NCBI RefSeq assembly: GCF_042242105.1
Contig: NC_092032.1
Location: 12,201,915 to 12,265,914, forward strand
Origin: Pempheris klunzingeri
Taxonomy: Eukaryota; Chordata; Actinopteri; Acropomatiformes; Pempheridae
Direction: 5' to 3'
DNA length: 64,000 bases
Shown: piece after piece, positions 25,701 to 64,000 of the stretch
Position numbering within the stretch: position 1 is the first letter of the stretch
How the letters are laid out: each line of letters opens with the position of its first letter
Program-made: the position numbers and the translations under genes
The notes under the pieces: generated by a model
Database searches by the model: none
What the model was told of the DNA's origin: nothing
What the model saw: the letters and a program-made list of their open reading frames with translations, nothing else

Positions 25701-26980
25701 CTGCAGCAGAGAAAGAGCTGAAGAAAATGGGTAGACAAATTATACCACGTGGTAATGCACTCTCAGTAGAAATTAGAGCTGATGTACAAGTTTATTCATT
25801 CATGAAAACTGTAAGGAATAAATGTGCTATTTTTTCCATATTGTGGCATATTTTTCACATAAAGACATATCAACATTTTAGATGCTTTTGTCTATCACTT
25901 CATTATAACGACAAATATGGATCCATTTGTTTTTAATTAAAGCGAATAAGAGGATTATATTTTTCTCCACAGACTATAATAAGTGCATTATTCAACAGGG
26001 TATGCAACCAATTAGAAATACTTATTAGGAAGTGCAAATTTGTTTGCACCTTTCAAGCGTAGAGGCAATTCAAAATGCAAAGAAATCTACTAGAAGAACA
26101 TCTAAAACCCAATATACATGAACATTTAAATTGATTTGAATAGAATAACTGGATAAGATAGCATTGAATAGACAGTTATAGTGCAATAATAGGTTAAGGT
26201 AAACAAAAGTGGAACAAAACAACAGCTGAAAGTGACTAAAGTTAGAGCACATAAGGGAGTTCACCTGGAGCCTGCAAATTACCACAAAATATGGTCAACT
26301 TAAGGCATTTTATTGTAGCATTGCTGTTGTTTACATGTAAGAAGCAATTGCCACACAGACTTACTCGCAAATTGCCAGTATGTTGGAGTATAAATAAATG
26401 CTGTTTCAGCTGACCGTGAACACATGTGTGTGTGAAAACAGACAAAAACAACCATTTTTCCCCATGTAATACTTGGTACATATTTTATTTTTTTATTGTA
26501 TATGTTAATGCCCTAACGAAAGCCATAAGATATATGTGTCATGTCGTGTAATGTCGCCTGTGGCAGCTTCTTATCATATTTTTTCTTTTCACTGCTTTAT
26601 GTTGCTGGGAAGGCTGTTTCAGGATTTGGTGTCAGTGCATCAGTTTGGGTGGTAAAGAACTCAAATGCTTTTTAGATTACTCTTGATTCTCTTCAGATCA
26701 TAAAGAACTTGAATCCTTTTCTTGTAGAAAACTAGCAATACCATAAATGTATGCAGAATGTTAAATAAAACTGCAAAATAAAACTGATATTTACGACCTC
26801 ACGTATAGATATTATAGATGGTATACCTTTCTCTATAATGCAGCATCATATGTATGTACATATAACTGCAGTAAGTAAAACTGCACTATTTGTCTTTGAA
26901 ATGTCTGGAGTCAAAGTATTATTTCACCAAACTGAAGAGTTACTGGAGTTATTTTGTTGATGTGCACAGCCGACACTGAC
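25701..26980. other. cdk8-rnf6 intergenic DNA, AT-rich
   Basis: No coding frame, repeat array or clear regulatory motif is evident. The two genes are divergent, so this separates their promoters. Confidence 0.6.
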
Positions 26981-26984
26981 TGTG

Positions 26985-27163
26985 TCCATTTTTGGACAAC
27001 AAACTACGAGCTTTGTCTTTGCAGACGTTGTGTTACCTAGGAACTAATGTGTTCAGGGACGTTGTTTTTGACGGACGGTGTAATGTAGCACCACTGGTCC
27101 CATCTTGGTTTGAGAAAGAAGGGAGAGCAAAGCAAACCGTCCATATTACCGCTGCTTTGTCAG
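26985..27163 (+). other. rnf6: possible non-coding first exon of rnf6
   Basis: The stretch ends in TTTGTCAG|GTACTA, a usable donor at 27164, about 1.1 kb before the acceptor CTGCTAG at 28274-28280. CpG-bearing DNA surrounds it (to about 27660). The start is undefined, and other donors in the region could be used. Confidence 0.25.
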
Positions 27164-28288
27164 GTACTAAATTCCCTTTAATGTCATTGTCATCTCTTAT
27201 AATACCATGCCGGGGTTAAGTATTACGTTCTGTTTACCTTAACTGCTTCATAAAACTGTTTGTTACATTTATATCTGAAGAGTTATTCAGCCTCACAGCT
27301 CGCTGGCGAGCCAGCTAACAGTAGTGTCGACGGACGGTAGATGTGCTAATTTGCTAATGCTCGGTTAGCAACCAAAGCGTTGCGCATTCAAAATGACACT
27401 TCGCGTCGTTGAATGGTCCACAAAACTGAGTGCTGTGTTTGGGCAGTAATGCGGCTAATCAATGCCAGGCATTAACATCTCGATTAATTGATTCTGTCAC
27501 AAAACTAACGAGATTCTTTGTCTTTCCTTCTTTGCCCTGCGTTTACATGGAGGAGACCTCCGTGTAGTTTATCGTGTCCCGCCTTTGTAGAGCAGTGATT
27601 GGACGGTTGGCGTGTCCGTCATTAAGGCTAGGCCGGTGATTGGTGGCTAACCAGGATGACAACGCCAGTTTTGTTGCTTTATTCCCCTGCCTTGAACATG
27701 GCCTTCCGTAGCTACTGTGTAACTTGGCTAATATTAGCTCACATAAAGACTACGTTGTTATTAATATGTCTGTTGGGTATTCAGTTATTCACTGTGTAAC
27801 GGTGAATGCACTGAGCGTTTATCCACGTTAAATTAGATTAATGTGCAGCGCTAGCCTCCGGGCTAAACGTTAGCAAGATTACTGTAGCCTTACTCAGTCT
27901 CTTAGTGGTGGATAGAAAATGGATGGCGTTGTCTTAACTGTCGTCCTTGGCTAGAGATTAGTCACTACAACGCCAGGGTAATCGAACATGTCTAACTCAC
28001 TTTGCATTTTTGCTGTAGTTTCTATTACAACCCAGGAAGTGGTTCATATGTAGCTGAGCAAAACGTTTATTCTGTGTCTTTCCTAAAGAGAACTAAATAC
28101 CTATACCAAATTGATTTGTTCTTCAGTAACATATTGCAATGACATAAAAATATGTGCATTTGAACAGTGGAGGTGCAGAGGCTCTGTACAGCTTCAGCCC
28201 TAATTTTTGAATGCTAAATGTGTTTAGCTTCAGGTGACATTTTACTCCCTGACTGACACCCTCACTCATCTGTCTGCTAGCACTTTTC

Positions 28289-31075
28289 ATGGTGATGGAC
28301 CCTCCTGGTGGGGGAGACGAACGGCGGAGGCAGGCAGAGCGTCTTCGAAGGGAGGAGGCATACTATCACTTCATTAATGAATTGAGTGAAGAAGAGTACC
28401 GCCTAATGAGAGACAGCAACCTGCTTGGCACCCCTGGTGAGGAGAGAAACATCTTGCTATGTTCTGTTCACTGTTCCAGTGTGAAGCTTTACTTCACAGA
28501 TATTCTAAGCATATGAAGCATGCATTATGTCACAATGTATGATATTGATAATCTGCTCTCAGTGTATGGCTGACATAGTTCTTCTTGACCCACTGCTGCT
28601 GTTTATGTTTCACAGGGGAGGTGACTGCTGAGGAACTCCGGCAGCGTCTTGATGGAGCAAAAGAGCGCATGTCGTCCCAGCCCCGTACTGAGCAGCACTC
28701 ACAGACTGCTGATTCTGGAGAACAGCAAGGCAGTAGCGGTGAGGGAGAAGAGAGAGGGGCTGGAGGGAGACGAGGGGCAGGTAGGGAGGAGGGGGGGCTT
28801 GTCTCGATCTGATCTATCCAAATCTGGCTTTTACTAGTGATGACACCTTATGGTTTAAGTCACTATAGATGAACAAAAAAGCCAGAAACATTGTGTAATA
28901 ATACAAAACAATGCTATAGGACTGCCACTGCCACTCTGAGAAATGTAAAACAGAAGCCAGCTTTCATCAAAATTTTGTGAAATGTATTATTACATAGCAG
29001 TTACTGATAAAAGCTGAGTGCTCCTGAAACATTTTAGGACAAATATCCATGAATCTTTTCTTTTAGTTTGGCATTAGCCTGGCAGTAGATACAGTGACAG
29101 TGCTGTTTTGAGTCATGTATGAATCAGACTGGCTTCATTAGGGTTTTCCTCTACAAGAAAATAGATTTTGGGATGAATACACGCTATCTTAGACCTTTAC
29201 CTGTGTTTGTTTTTCACAGGGAGTGCAGAGGCCGGAGCCGAAACTTCTAACGGTGACTCATTACTGGAGTGGCTGAACACTTTCAGACGCACTGGTAATG
29301 CTACTCGCAGCGGGCAGAGTGGCAACCAGACTTGGCGCGCAGTAAGTCGGACCAACCCTAACAGTGGAGAATTCCGTTTTAGCCTGGAGATTAACATCAA
29401 CCATGATCAGCCAGAGCCGGGGGAGCATAACGACACTGCGGACACTGCAGATCTGCCAGTGACTGCCCCAAACACAACTTCACCCTCAATACGCACTGCT
29501 TCGTCTTTCTCCAACCTCCGCCCTTCAACCACGCCAAGGCCAGCCCCGTACCCCACCCCCCGCCCGGCCCTCAGTAGGAGGATGCAAACACGACGCACGC
29601 GCAGCAGCACTACCACTCTTTCTATGAGCCCCCCTGCACTTCCTGCACCAGTGGCCGCCCCAGCTGCTGCTCAGAGGAGAAGTGCCACTTTGCACTCTTT
29701 AGCACCACCTCCCACTGTTCCCAACCTTCCTCTTGATCAAACTCCACCTTTGCAACATCAAGCCCTGAATGCAGAGGTAGAGCAGGGCAGTGATAATCTG
29801 TCTGCTTCTATAGACTGTCCCCGTGTGTCACCCCAGTCTGGGTCTCAGGCCCCAGCAGTGGGACACGAATCTCGTGGCAGTAGGACTCGATCACGTGGCC
29901 GTGCACGTAGGGCTGCAGCAGGCAGTGGGGTTTCATCCCGTTTATCGAGGCGAAGCAGATCCCCCTTGCACAGAATACCTGTTGCCAGTACAGCTCCACC
30001 ATCGAGCAGCGGGGTCAGTAGTGTCTCTAGTATCCACACTGTTGAGCCAGGCACTGGCACAAGCTCTGTTTCCATGGAAACCGGGGAGGCTGTGGCTGAA
30101 CCTGCAGCTCTAACAGAGCCAGCCGCAGAGACGGGAGAGCGCGAGAGTGAATCGCATGTAATAGGAGCGGGAAGTTCAGCGGTGCGACGGCACCCAACCA
30201 TCATGTTGGACCTGCAGGTGAGAAGGATTCGACCTGGTGAAAACCGTGATCGGGACAGCATCGCCAGCAGAACGCGGTCTCGTGCCCGCGTTGCTGAGAA
30301 CACTGTCACATTTGAAAGTGACAGTGGTGGATTTAGACGCACCATATCCCGCTCTGAGAGAGCTGGGATCCGCACCTATGTGAGCACTATCCGGATTCCG
30401 CTGAGACGCATCAGCGAGACAGGCCTGGGGGAGCCCAACTCTACCGCCCTGCGTTCCATCTTGCGGCAGATCATGACCGGATTTGGGGAACTGAGCTCCC
30501 TAATGGAGACAGAGGCTGATTCTGAAACTGTTGCTCCTAGCCACACTGATGCGAGTATTACAAATAGTAACACCATTCCAGCCAGCCGTCTACACACAAA
30601 TGAGAGTGCAGCTGGCCAGATTGGTACAGGTGGGGTAGACCAGGAGAGGGTGGGGCTGGTGGGAAGTGAGGAGGACCAGGGCGGACATGCCAGGCTCGGC
30701 GGAGCAGTAGTGAGCACCACAGAGGGACGGGCCACCAGCAGAGACACCAACAACCTGGTAGAAAATGGTACTCTACCCATCCTGCGGCTGGCACACTTCT
30801 TCTTGCTCAATGATGAGGAGGATGACGAACACCCCAGGGGCCTGACCAAAGAGCAGATTGACAATCTATCCACGCGTACCTATGGTCAGGTCAGCCTTGA
30901 GGCGGAGATGGGTCGTGCATGCAGTGTCTGCATCAACGACTATGCCCAGGGCAACAAGCTACGCCGCCTGCCCTGCTCCCATGAATTCCACATCCACTGC
31001 ATCGACCGCTGGCTCTCTGAAAACAACACCTGCCCCATCTGCAGGCAGCCCATACTCGCAGTGCACCATGACTGA
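28289..31075 (+). CDS. rnf6: E3 ubiquitin ligase RNF6 (RING-H2), complete coding region
   Basis: Three coding exons 28289-28436, 28616-28780 and 29220-31075 join in phase to 722 aa (human RNF6 is 685). RNF6 is a nuclear and cytoplasmic RING E3 ligase related to RLIM; reported targets include LIMK1 and the androgen receptor. The N-terminal block [30 protein letters not shown] and the segment [21 protein letters not shown] are family signatures. A long Ser/Pro/Arg-rich middle leads to [27 protein letters not shown] and then [33 protein letters not shown]. The RING-H2 has Cys672, Cys675, Cys690, His692, His695, Cys698, Cys709 and Cys712. RNF6 rather than RLIM is favoured by [17 protein letters not shown] and by cdk8 next door. 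Met1 has T at -3; Met3 (28295) has G at -3 and +4, so either may start. Confidence 0.95.
29220..31075 (+). CDS. rnf6: rnf6 large last coding exon
   Basis: It holds 618 of the 722 codons plus the stop, including the variable middle (rich in Ala/Pro/Ser, with [16 protein letters not shown] basic runs) and the whole RING-H2. It follows the acceptor TTTTCACAG at 29211-29219, and the upstream junction splits a Gly codon. Long open frames on the opposite strand here are shadows of this GC-rich exon. Confidence 0.95.
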
Positions 31076-33003
31076 CCTATTTGCTGACAAACGCAACTAT
31101 CAAGTTCCTGGCTGGCTGAACTGAGCAGACCCAAGTGGGCTTTGCATGTACATAGCGCTTTCATGGTTTAATTTCTTTGAAAATATCCATTGTGTTGAAG
31201 TTGAAGAAGGTTGAACCAAAAGTGCGGAGAAAAAAAAGAAACTATAAATGCAGAGAATTAACAAAACTTTATTTTTTTAGACTCTTTGTTTTCAGCAATT
31301 TATTGTTTGATTTTCTTCCTCCTGTGACCTGTTTCACTGGTGTCTGTCACAAAGCTTCAGAGGCCCATGTCAATGGATGGCATTAATGCCTAAGAAGCTC
31401 CTGTAGCCGCTGCTGACTAGTCTCACTTTAACTCCTTAATGTCGGATACATGTGACGTCTCTGTCACAACTGGACTACACAAGTCACTTCCAGAGTTGAT
31501 TTATTCCATGTAAGCTGTAAATAACTCACCACTGCTCATATTTAAGGGTTTTGAAGCAGGACGCTCCTCAATTGCCATCTGTTTAGAAAGGAAGCAGGAA
31601 ACCTTCCATTTTTTTTTTTTTTTTTTACGTTCACCATTTTAAAGCTTCAACATCTATTTTAAAGTGTCCCTTTACAGTTGGTTAAGAAATGTATAATTCT
31701 TGGCGGGAGTATGTATGAGCTATGTATTTAATTTTGAAATAAGTTTTAATCTGTACGTACGTAGTATATGTTTAGCCCTCTCATCACATGTGTTCCAATT
31801 AATTGCAATACAGAATTCATCCATAAAAGTCATCCACTAAAATTAGCCACCTTGAAGTTATTAACATTACCCGCATGGGCAGCACAACTCAAATGAAATG
31901 CAGAAAGCTTGTGATAATCAGGAATTCAAGGTTGTAATTTAGTATGATTTGTGCAATATGGAGAGAAAAGACAGTATTGTTTGTTTTGCTGTTCATTGTC
32001 GTTTACATTGTAATGCCTGATTATCATCTCCACTTAAAAACAAAGTCTTGTTTACCCTGAAATCAATGTTTCCTCTTGGTTCCTGTTGCCGTTTGGGATT
32101 CATACCCGACAACCACCCTTGACACAGGTCGTGTCATGAATTTGCAAAAACCTGGAACACAGGATTGAAAAATGAAAAGTAATTTTTTTTCTGGAGGTTA
32201 TACAGTTGTCCAGCTAACTCTTAAATCCTGCTTAATGAGACAGGTGCTGGAAAATTGTTGATGTTTGGAGCATCCACTACAGGTCTGGCTCCAAAACTAC
32301 ATTTTCTGCTCATGAGAATCTGTTAACAACACATCTCATTCGAAGTGGGTCCGTCACAGTGCAATAGTAGCAGTCTATTTCAGTTCCAGTACCAGTGTGA
32401 CACCTGAATGAGACAGTGTTAGTAGTATGATATTCCTGTACGCTCTTCATGGTTTGTTTCTACATTACATGCACAGATATTGGCATTTCTAGTGTAGCAT
32501 AGGTGGATTATTTAGCTGGACCACCTAGTCACTGTGTTGCCTCCAGGGTCACTTTGTACGCCAACAACAGTACACAGGAGCTACAACATATCTGCAGTTA
32601 ACATGTCACTAACAAAACTGCAGGAGTGATGCAGTATAGTATGTAAGAACTTGTGAGAGTGGGGTAAGTGTGTGTGTGTGTGTGTGTGGTTTAATTCTGT
32701 GTATGCATGTGAGTGTGTGTGGGTGCTGAAGGAAAGGTCCAGTCTCCCGGTAAACCTGGTTCTCAGAAAGCTTCTCTTTGGCTTATGTCCATCTCGGAGA
32801 CTTGGACAGTGTTGTGGCCACTCAGCTCAGAAGTGAATATTTATTCTGTTCCTATTTAATAAGATGGAAATCAACTTTTGACATATGAATATGTATTATG
32901 TTATAATGTGATGAGAGTAAATGAAACAGTTAAGATAAATATGTTACTATGTAATAAAATGAAGACATGGGTTTTCTTCTCTGCTCCTTAACAATGGAAT
33001 AAA
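31076..33003 (+). other. rnf6: rnf6 3' UTR
   Basis: AT-rich DNA with no coding frame leads to two poly(A) signals, AATAAA at 32953-32958 and 32998-33003, the second followed by T/GT-rich DNA. A T-run (about 31610-31626) and a short TG repeat (about 32669-32690) lie inside. The 1.9-kb length is inferred from these signals. Confidence 0.5.
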
Positions 33004-33054
33004 AAGCCGCTTTGTTATGCCTGGAAATCTGGTCTTTATATGGCTACTTACTGT

Positions 33055-33265
33055 TAGAGTCTGCGCATGCGCCATTCAGCGACCAACGTCAACAGCTAAC
33101 AGCTAGCTCCTACTTAGCATCTGTAATGTGGCCAAAATATGTGTTTTGAGCAAAACAATCACGCGAATGTACATAGGAGAAGAGGATTATACTGTAGAAG
33201 TAATTTTAAAAGTTTCTGTGAACGTTTCGGTGGCTTTATGTCGTAAAACCTGTGTGGCCGTTGGG
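33055..33265 (+). promoter_or_regulatory. orphan promoter-like block with an NRF1 palindrome
   Basis: GCGCATGCGC at 33063-33072 is the full NRF1 palindrome, only 60 bp past the last rnf6 poly(A) signal. The block ends in GTTGGG|GTGAGT at 33266, a strong donor in + orientation. It could be the first exon of an upstream atp8a2 transcript or of an unrecognised RNA. No coding frame is visible. Confidence 0.35.
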
Positions 33266-33311
33266 GTGAGTTAGCCAACAGCTAAGATAGCTGTGAGTTA
33301 GCCAACAGCTA
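33266..33311. repeat. 19-bp direct repeat, two copies
   Basis: GTGAGTTAGCCAACAGCTA occurs at 33266-33284 and again, identical, at 33293-33311. The first copy begins at the candidate donor described for 33055-33265, so the donor itself is duplicated. Confidence 0.9.
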
Positions 33312-34117
33312 TCTCAGTGTATTAATGAAATTTTGGTCATTAAACATTTAATAGATTCTCTTACTTTAGGTCAACTGCTGCTAACTTTAAATTTTTTTTT
33401 CTTGTCACAAAATGACAATTTCTATAAATAAAATGCACCCATAATTCAATACACACAGGCTTTATATAGATAAAGCTGTGTAACTTATGGAGTCAATTTT
33501 ATGACAAACGACTCTATTAATGATACCTTTTACACTCCCGTTTTTAAATTTACTGTTTTGAATGATTAGCAGGTGTGGTAAGTTATATCCTATCTTTAAA
33601 AGCGGAAATACAGAAATCTTAACAGCTATTTTTAAAGCAGTCTTAATTTTGACTCGTCCACTCACTCTTAAATAAAGCCAAATATATAAATATATATTAA
33701 GATACGTTTCCTAAATATTGTAGTTATTGTAGTTGAATCTTAATTTTTGCGCCCAGATCGCATTTCATCATACGATGCGCGCTCCTGGTGCTCCGCTAAA
33801 CGGGCACGAGCATGGATGTATTAAATCCGTCAGATGGTCAGAAACGGAAGTTTGATAGTTGCCTTTCAAAATAAAGGTTTACAGATATTTATCTTGGAAT
33901 CTTAAATTGCTTGCTCAGTGCAGGACTGCAACTAGCATTTATCTGCATCATCAATTCATTATTTGGTTTATAAAATATAAAATATCTACAACTGTACCAT
34001 CAAATTATTAAACTGCAAAATGTTATTTCGGCAGCTAGAAATTTTAATGAATTACACTGAAGCTCAACATACCCCATGGAGAAATACTTTCTAGCGTGCT
34101 TTATTATGAAAGTATTA

Positions 34118-34126
34118 ACCGGAAGT
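34118..34126 (+). promoter_or_regulatory. atp8a2: ETS-family site, likely atp8a2 upstream promoter
   Basis: ACCGGAAGT is the canonical high-affinity ETS/GABP site. It lies about 240 bp before the candidate first ATG of atp8a2 and directly before GC-rich 5' UTR-like DNA. Confidence 0.45.
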
Positions 34127-34209
34127 TGCTTTCTCTTAATGTAGGTCTGACTTGACGCTGGCTGAAGCGTCCCTCTACAACATTACCTCCGCGGTCCAGC
34201 AGAGAAATT

Positions 34210-34293
34210 ATGATCCCTGAGCAGCAACAGCAGCAGCAGCGGCCGCAGCCCGGGCCCGGAGCAGCATTCCCCCGCTCGGTCGGTGAGCCATGA
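34210..34293 (+). other. upstream ORF in the atp8a2 leader (27 codons)
   Basis: ATG at 34210 opens a short frame with a CAG run (EQQQQQQRPQ) and ends in TGA at 34291-34293. That stop overlaps the next ATG (34290) as ATGA. The second frame runs 36 codons to the exon end and meets TAG early in the next exon. Both precede the main ATG at 34355 in other frames. Confidence 0.5.
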
Positions 34294-34354
34294 GCATGCC
34301 ACCGCTCCGGCCTCCACGTCCCAGCCACACCGACACTCGTTCACCACCAGCAAG

Positions 34355-61772
<27,418 letters not shown>

Positions 61773-63009
61773 GTAGGTAGGACACATTTATGGCACACAC
61801 AAACACATGTTTGCATACATAAACAATTTTTCTGCCCAGCTCTGGAAAGCTTGGAAAAATTTGAAATTCTGAATTCACAAACCACATAAATATTTAAATT
61901 CAGTGTTTTACCTTGTTGGCGATTAAATCTTCTTTTGTGCTGCGAAATTAAAATTTTAAACAGTTTCTGGCTGACAGAAAATGGTTGAAAAATATTAATC
62001 AATGTTAGAGTCGATGGACTGATTAATATTGAGGAGGAGCATTTATTTATACTAAAACATGGCGTATAAAAATGCTTGCTGCTCATAAAAGGAGAAAAGC
62101 GGAAAATCCAATGAAAACACACACAAACATCATAAAAAAGTACAGTGTGGACAGTCTTATGACCAAAAACTGAAACAAATCAGCAATCTACAAGAAGTCT
62201 GGAATTTTAATCTGTCAAAAGAAGAAGCACCCTGTATCAGAAAAAAGGATCATTGTGGTGTTGTGGGTAAACCTCTGTGAACAAATGACAATTTGGCCTT
62301 ACGACTTTTGATTTACACGGTAATTGTCAGGCAAACCCTTGCTGTTTTTGCTGCAGTTTGTCCTCCACCTGTACACTTTAGCCACAAACTGTGCACAAAA
62401 GTAAAAGGTGAGGGTGTGAGCTGTGATGACACCTTGGATATCATCTGTAATGAATAAATGAAGAAGCTTGACTGAGTTTGGCTGAGTGCTGGCAGGAGGA
62501 GGCGGATGAGAGTGGGCTCCTTTTTTTAAAATTAAATAATCCAAACACTGACTGGAGGCACCTATTAAAGAAACAATGTACACAAAACACAGATAGATTC
62601 TCACACTCTTGTATGCATAACAAAGAAGAGTCAGTGTGTGTATGCATGTGCAGGCCTGTATACCTGCGTGTATGTGTGTTGTGTGTAAAGGTTGCTGGTT
62701 GCCCGCAGTCAGCAAATGAACAAGGGTGATAAAAGCCTGTCCCACTGCACAGCAGGAGTAATGGTAATACACTACACTGCATGGAAATGTCAAAGCCATG
62801 AGTCACACACTGCTGGTACCCCTGGAATGGGCACTAACACACACACACACACACACACACACATAGTCATCATACATTTCCATTCATACAAAGTGCACTC
62901 TGTTCATAGATTGTTTACTGCATGTTCCCTTTTTTGGTCATGTTCCATTCAGGACCAGCTGTGATCTTTTAACAAAAGAGTTTCCACTCGTCTTTTGTGT
63001 GTGCGTGCG

Positions 63010-63041
<32 letters not shown>

Positions 63042-64000
63042 AAGCTAGGAGGGAAGTAATTGACTCTCCCTTGCATATCCAGGCCATATCCGGACTCAGG
63101 TCTCACAGGCCTTGCAAACAGCCTCCAGCTTCCTTTCCTCTATCCTTCACTCCATCCTTCTCTCCTTCTCTCTCTGTGCACCTCTCTCCATCCTCCTCTC
63201 AGATTCTCCTTCGCTACCCTGGCTAAGACTGAGTATTGAACATCAATGAGTTTTTCATATCGACCAAAATTTGTCTATAGAACCAAATATTGAAAATATT
63301 CAAAGTACTGACAGATGACAACGAATGTAGATCTGTTTCATAGTTGGTGTCTGATTTTAAATCATTTTTAAAAGGGTACTCAAGTGTAGAGGAGCAGGTG
63401 TTCATATTAAAAATCCCTTTATTAATTACATTAAGGAATTTGATGTCTGTAAACTGAAAAAAGGGGTTTTGTAGATTTATCAAATTAAGAAATTTGTATT
63501 TTGCTCTGTAGGCCAGTGGGTCCCAAGCATTTTGGAAATAGCCCCTTTTAGGTTGCCTTTTCATGGCTGGAATGTTGCGCTTTCACGTTTGTATAAAACG
63601 TGCAGTGACTGAATCAGATGAAGCCAGTGTTGTTGTTCCTCCTCTGAGCTGACAGCGGAGGTGGGTGCAACAGGGTGGGTCGCCATAGTAGGGAGATAAA
63701 AAACTATCCAGGATTTCACACAACAAAAAAACAAAGATTAGTGAAAAGAAAAGAAAAAAATACGTATTTTGTTGAGAATTAGTCCCGACCTGCATGCTGG
63801 GAACCACTGCTGTAGGTGATTCCTGTTGTGAGTGTGTGTGCGGTGCATCCAGGGCACGACACTGCTAATAAGGTGCTTGTACATAATGAGCTTTAACCTT
63901 TAAGTATAGAGGTGTCTGTGAGATAATGTCTCACTTAATGTATGTGTGTGATGTTTCACAGTTTGAGAGTGTGTGTGTGTGTGTGTCTCGGGGGCGGTGG
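61773..64000 (+). other. atp8a2: atp8a2 intron, incomplete
   Basis: No further P4-ATPase exon is present. It holds CA/TG arrays at about 62838-62863, 62996-63041 and 63969-63986, and a hAT-type element at 63514-63809. Confidence 0.7.
63514..63809. mobile_element. non-autonomous hAT-type DNA transposon with 8-bp target duplication
   Basis: The left end is CAGTGGGTCCCAAGCAT and the right end, reversed, is CAGTGGTTCCCAGCATG, both of the CAGTGGTTCNCAA kind found in hAT elements. Flanks are CTGTAGGC (63506-63513) and CTGTAGGT (63810-63817), an 8-bp duplication with one change, the size hAT transposases make. At 296 bp without a coding frame it is a MITE. Confidence 0.75.

Noticed and set aside
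29407..30873. Long open frames on the minus strand (up to 176 codons) opposite rnf6
   Set aside because: They mirror the GC-rich, Ser/Arg-rich coding frame of rnf6, and have no family features or splice context.
31076..34354. SHISA2 between rnf6 and atp8a2
   Set aside because: I looked for its cysteine-rich ectodomain and Tyr/Pro-rich tail on both strands and saw neither.
61930..62045. Possible copy of the GATTAATC-type fish repeat
   Set aside because: Scattered matches (ATTAATCAATG, GATTAATATT) but no readable ends or order.

Overview
The window is nuclear DNA from a ray-finned fish, probably a percomorph teleost. The evidence is intron-split vertebrate genes with GT..AG junctions, compact introns, many CA/TG microsatellites, and a protein set (GPR12, WASF3, CDK8, RNF6, ATP8A2) matching the human 13q12 neighbourhood. 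All gene calls come from reading translated exons and splice signals and from remembered family features; no search was run.

Layout, left to right. (1) 2-415 (+): 3' end of the gpr12 coding exon, then about 4 kb of non-coding DNA with a CpG-rich block, an octamer/CRE block and a pair of X-box-like motifs. (2) 5371-11814 (-): complete wasf3 coding sequence, 8 coding exons, 486 aa, convergent with gpr12; a likely non-coding first exon lies near 16.25-16.33 kb. (3) 18761-25341 (-): complete cdk8, 13 coding exons, 464 aa, the same length as human CDK8, with a CpG-rich start. (4) 28289-31075 (+): complete rnf6, 3 coding exons, 722 aa, with a C-terminal RING-H2. (5) 34355-61772 (+): the first 25 inferred coding exons of atp8a2, about 819 codons. 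It runs from an unfamiliar N-terminus to the P-domain sequence that follows TGDKQET, and then leaves the window.

For wasf3, cdk8, rnf6 and atp8a2 from exon 3 on, every intron phase was checked and the joined exons are open throughout. The first two atp8a2 exons are supported only by phase and open frame.

The genes are ordinary housekeeping or neuronal genes: an orphan receptor, an Arp2/3 activator, the Mediator kinase, a ubiquitin ligase and a phospholipid flippase. They share a conserved neighbourhood, not a pathway. The less ordinary parts are the atp8a2 orientation relative to rnf6 (inverted compared with human, with no SHISA2 between), its two upstream coding exons and two candidate promoters, CA/TG repeats placed right after several 5' splice sites, a set of CTCF-like motifs, and two short DNA-transposon-like elements. 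I see no bacterial-type system, CRISPR array, viral gene or tRNA/rRNA gene.
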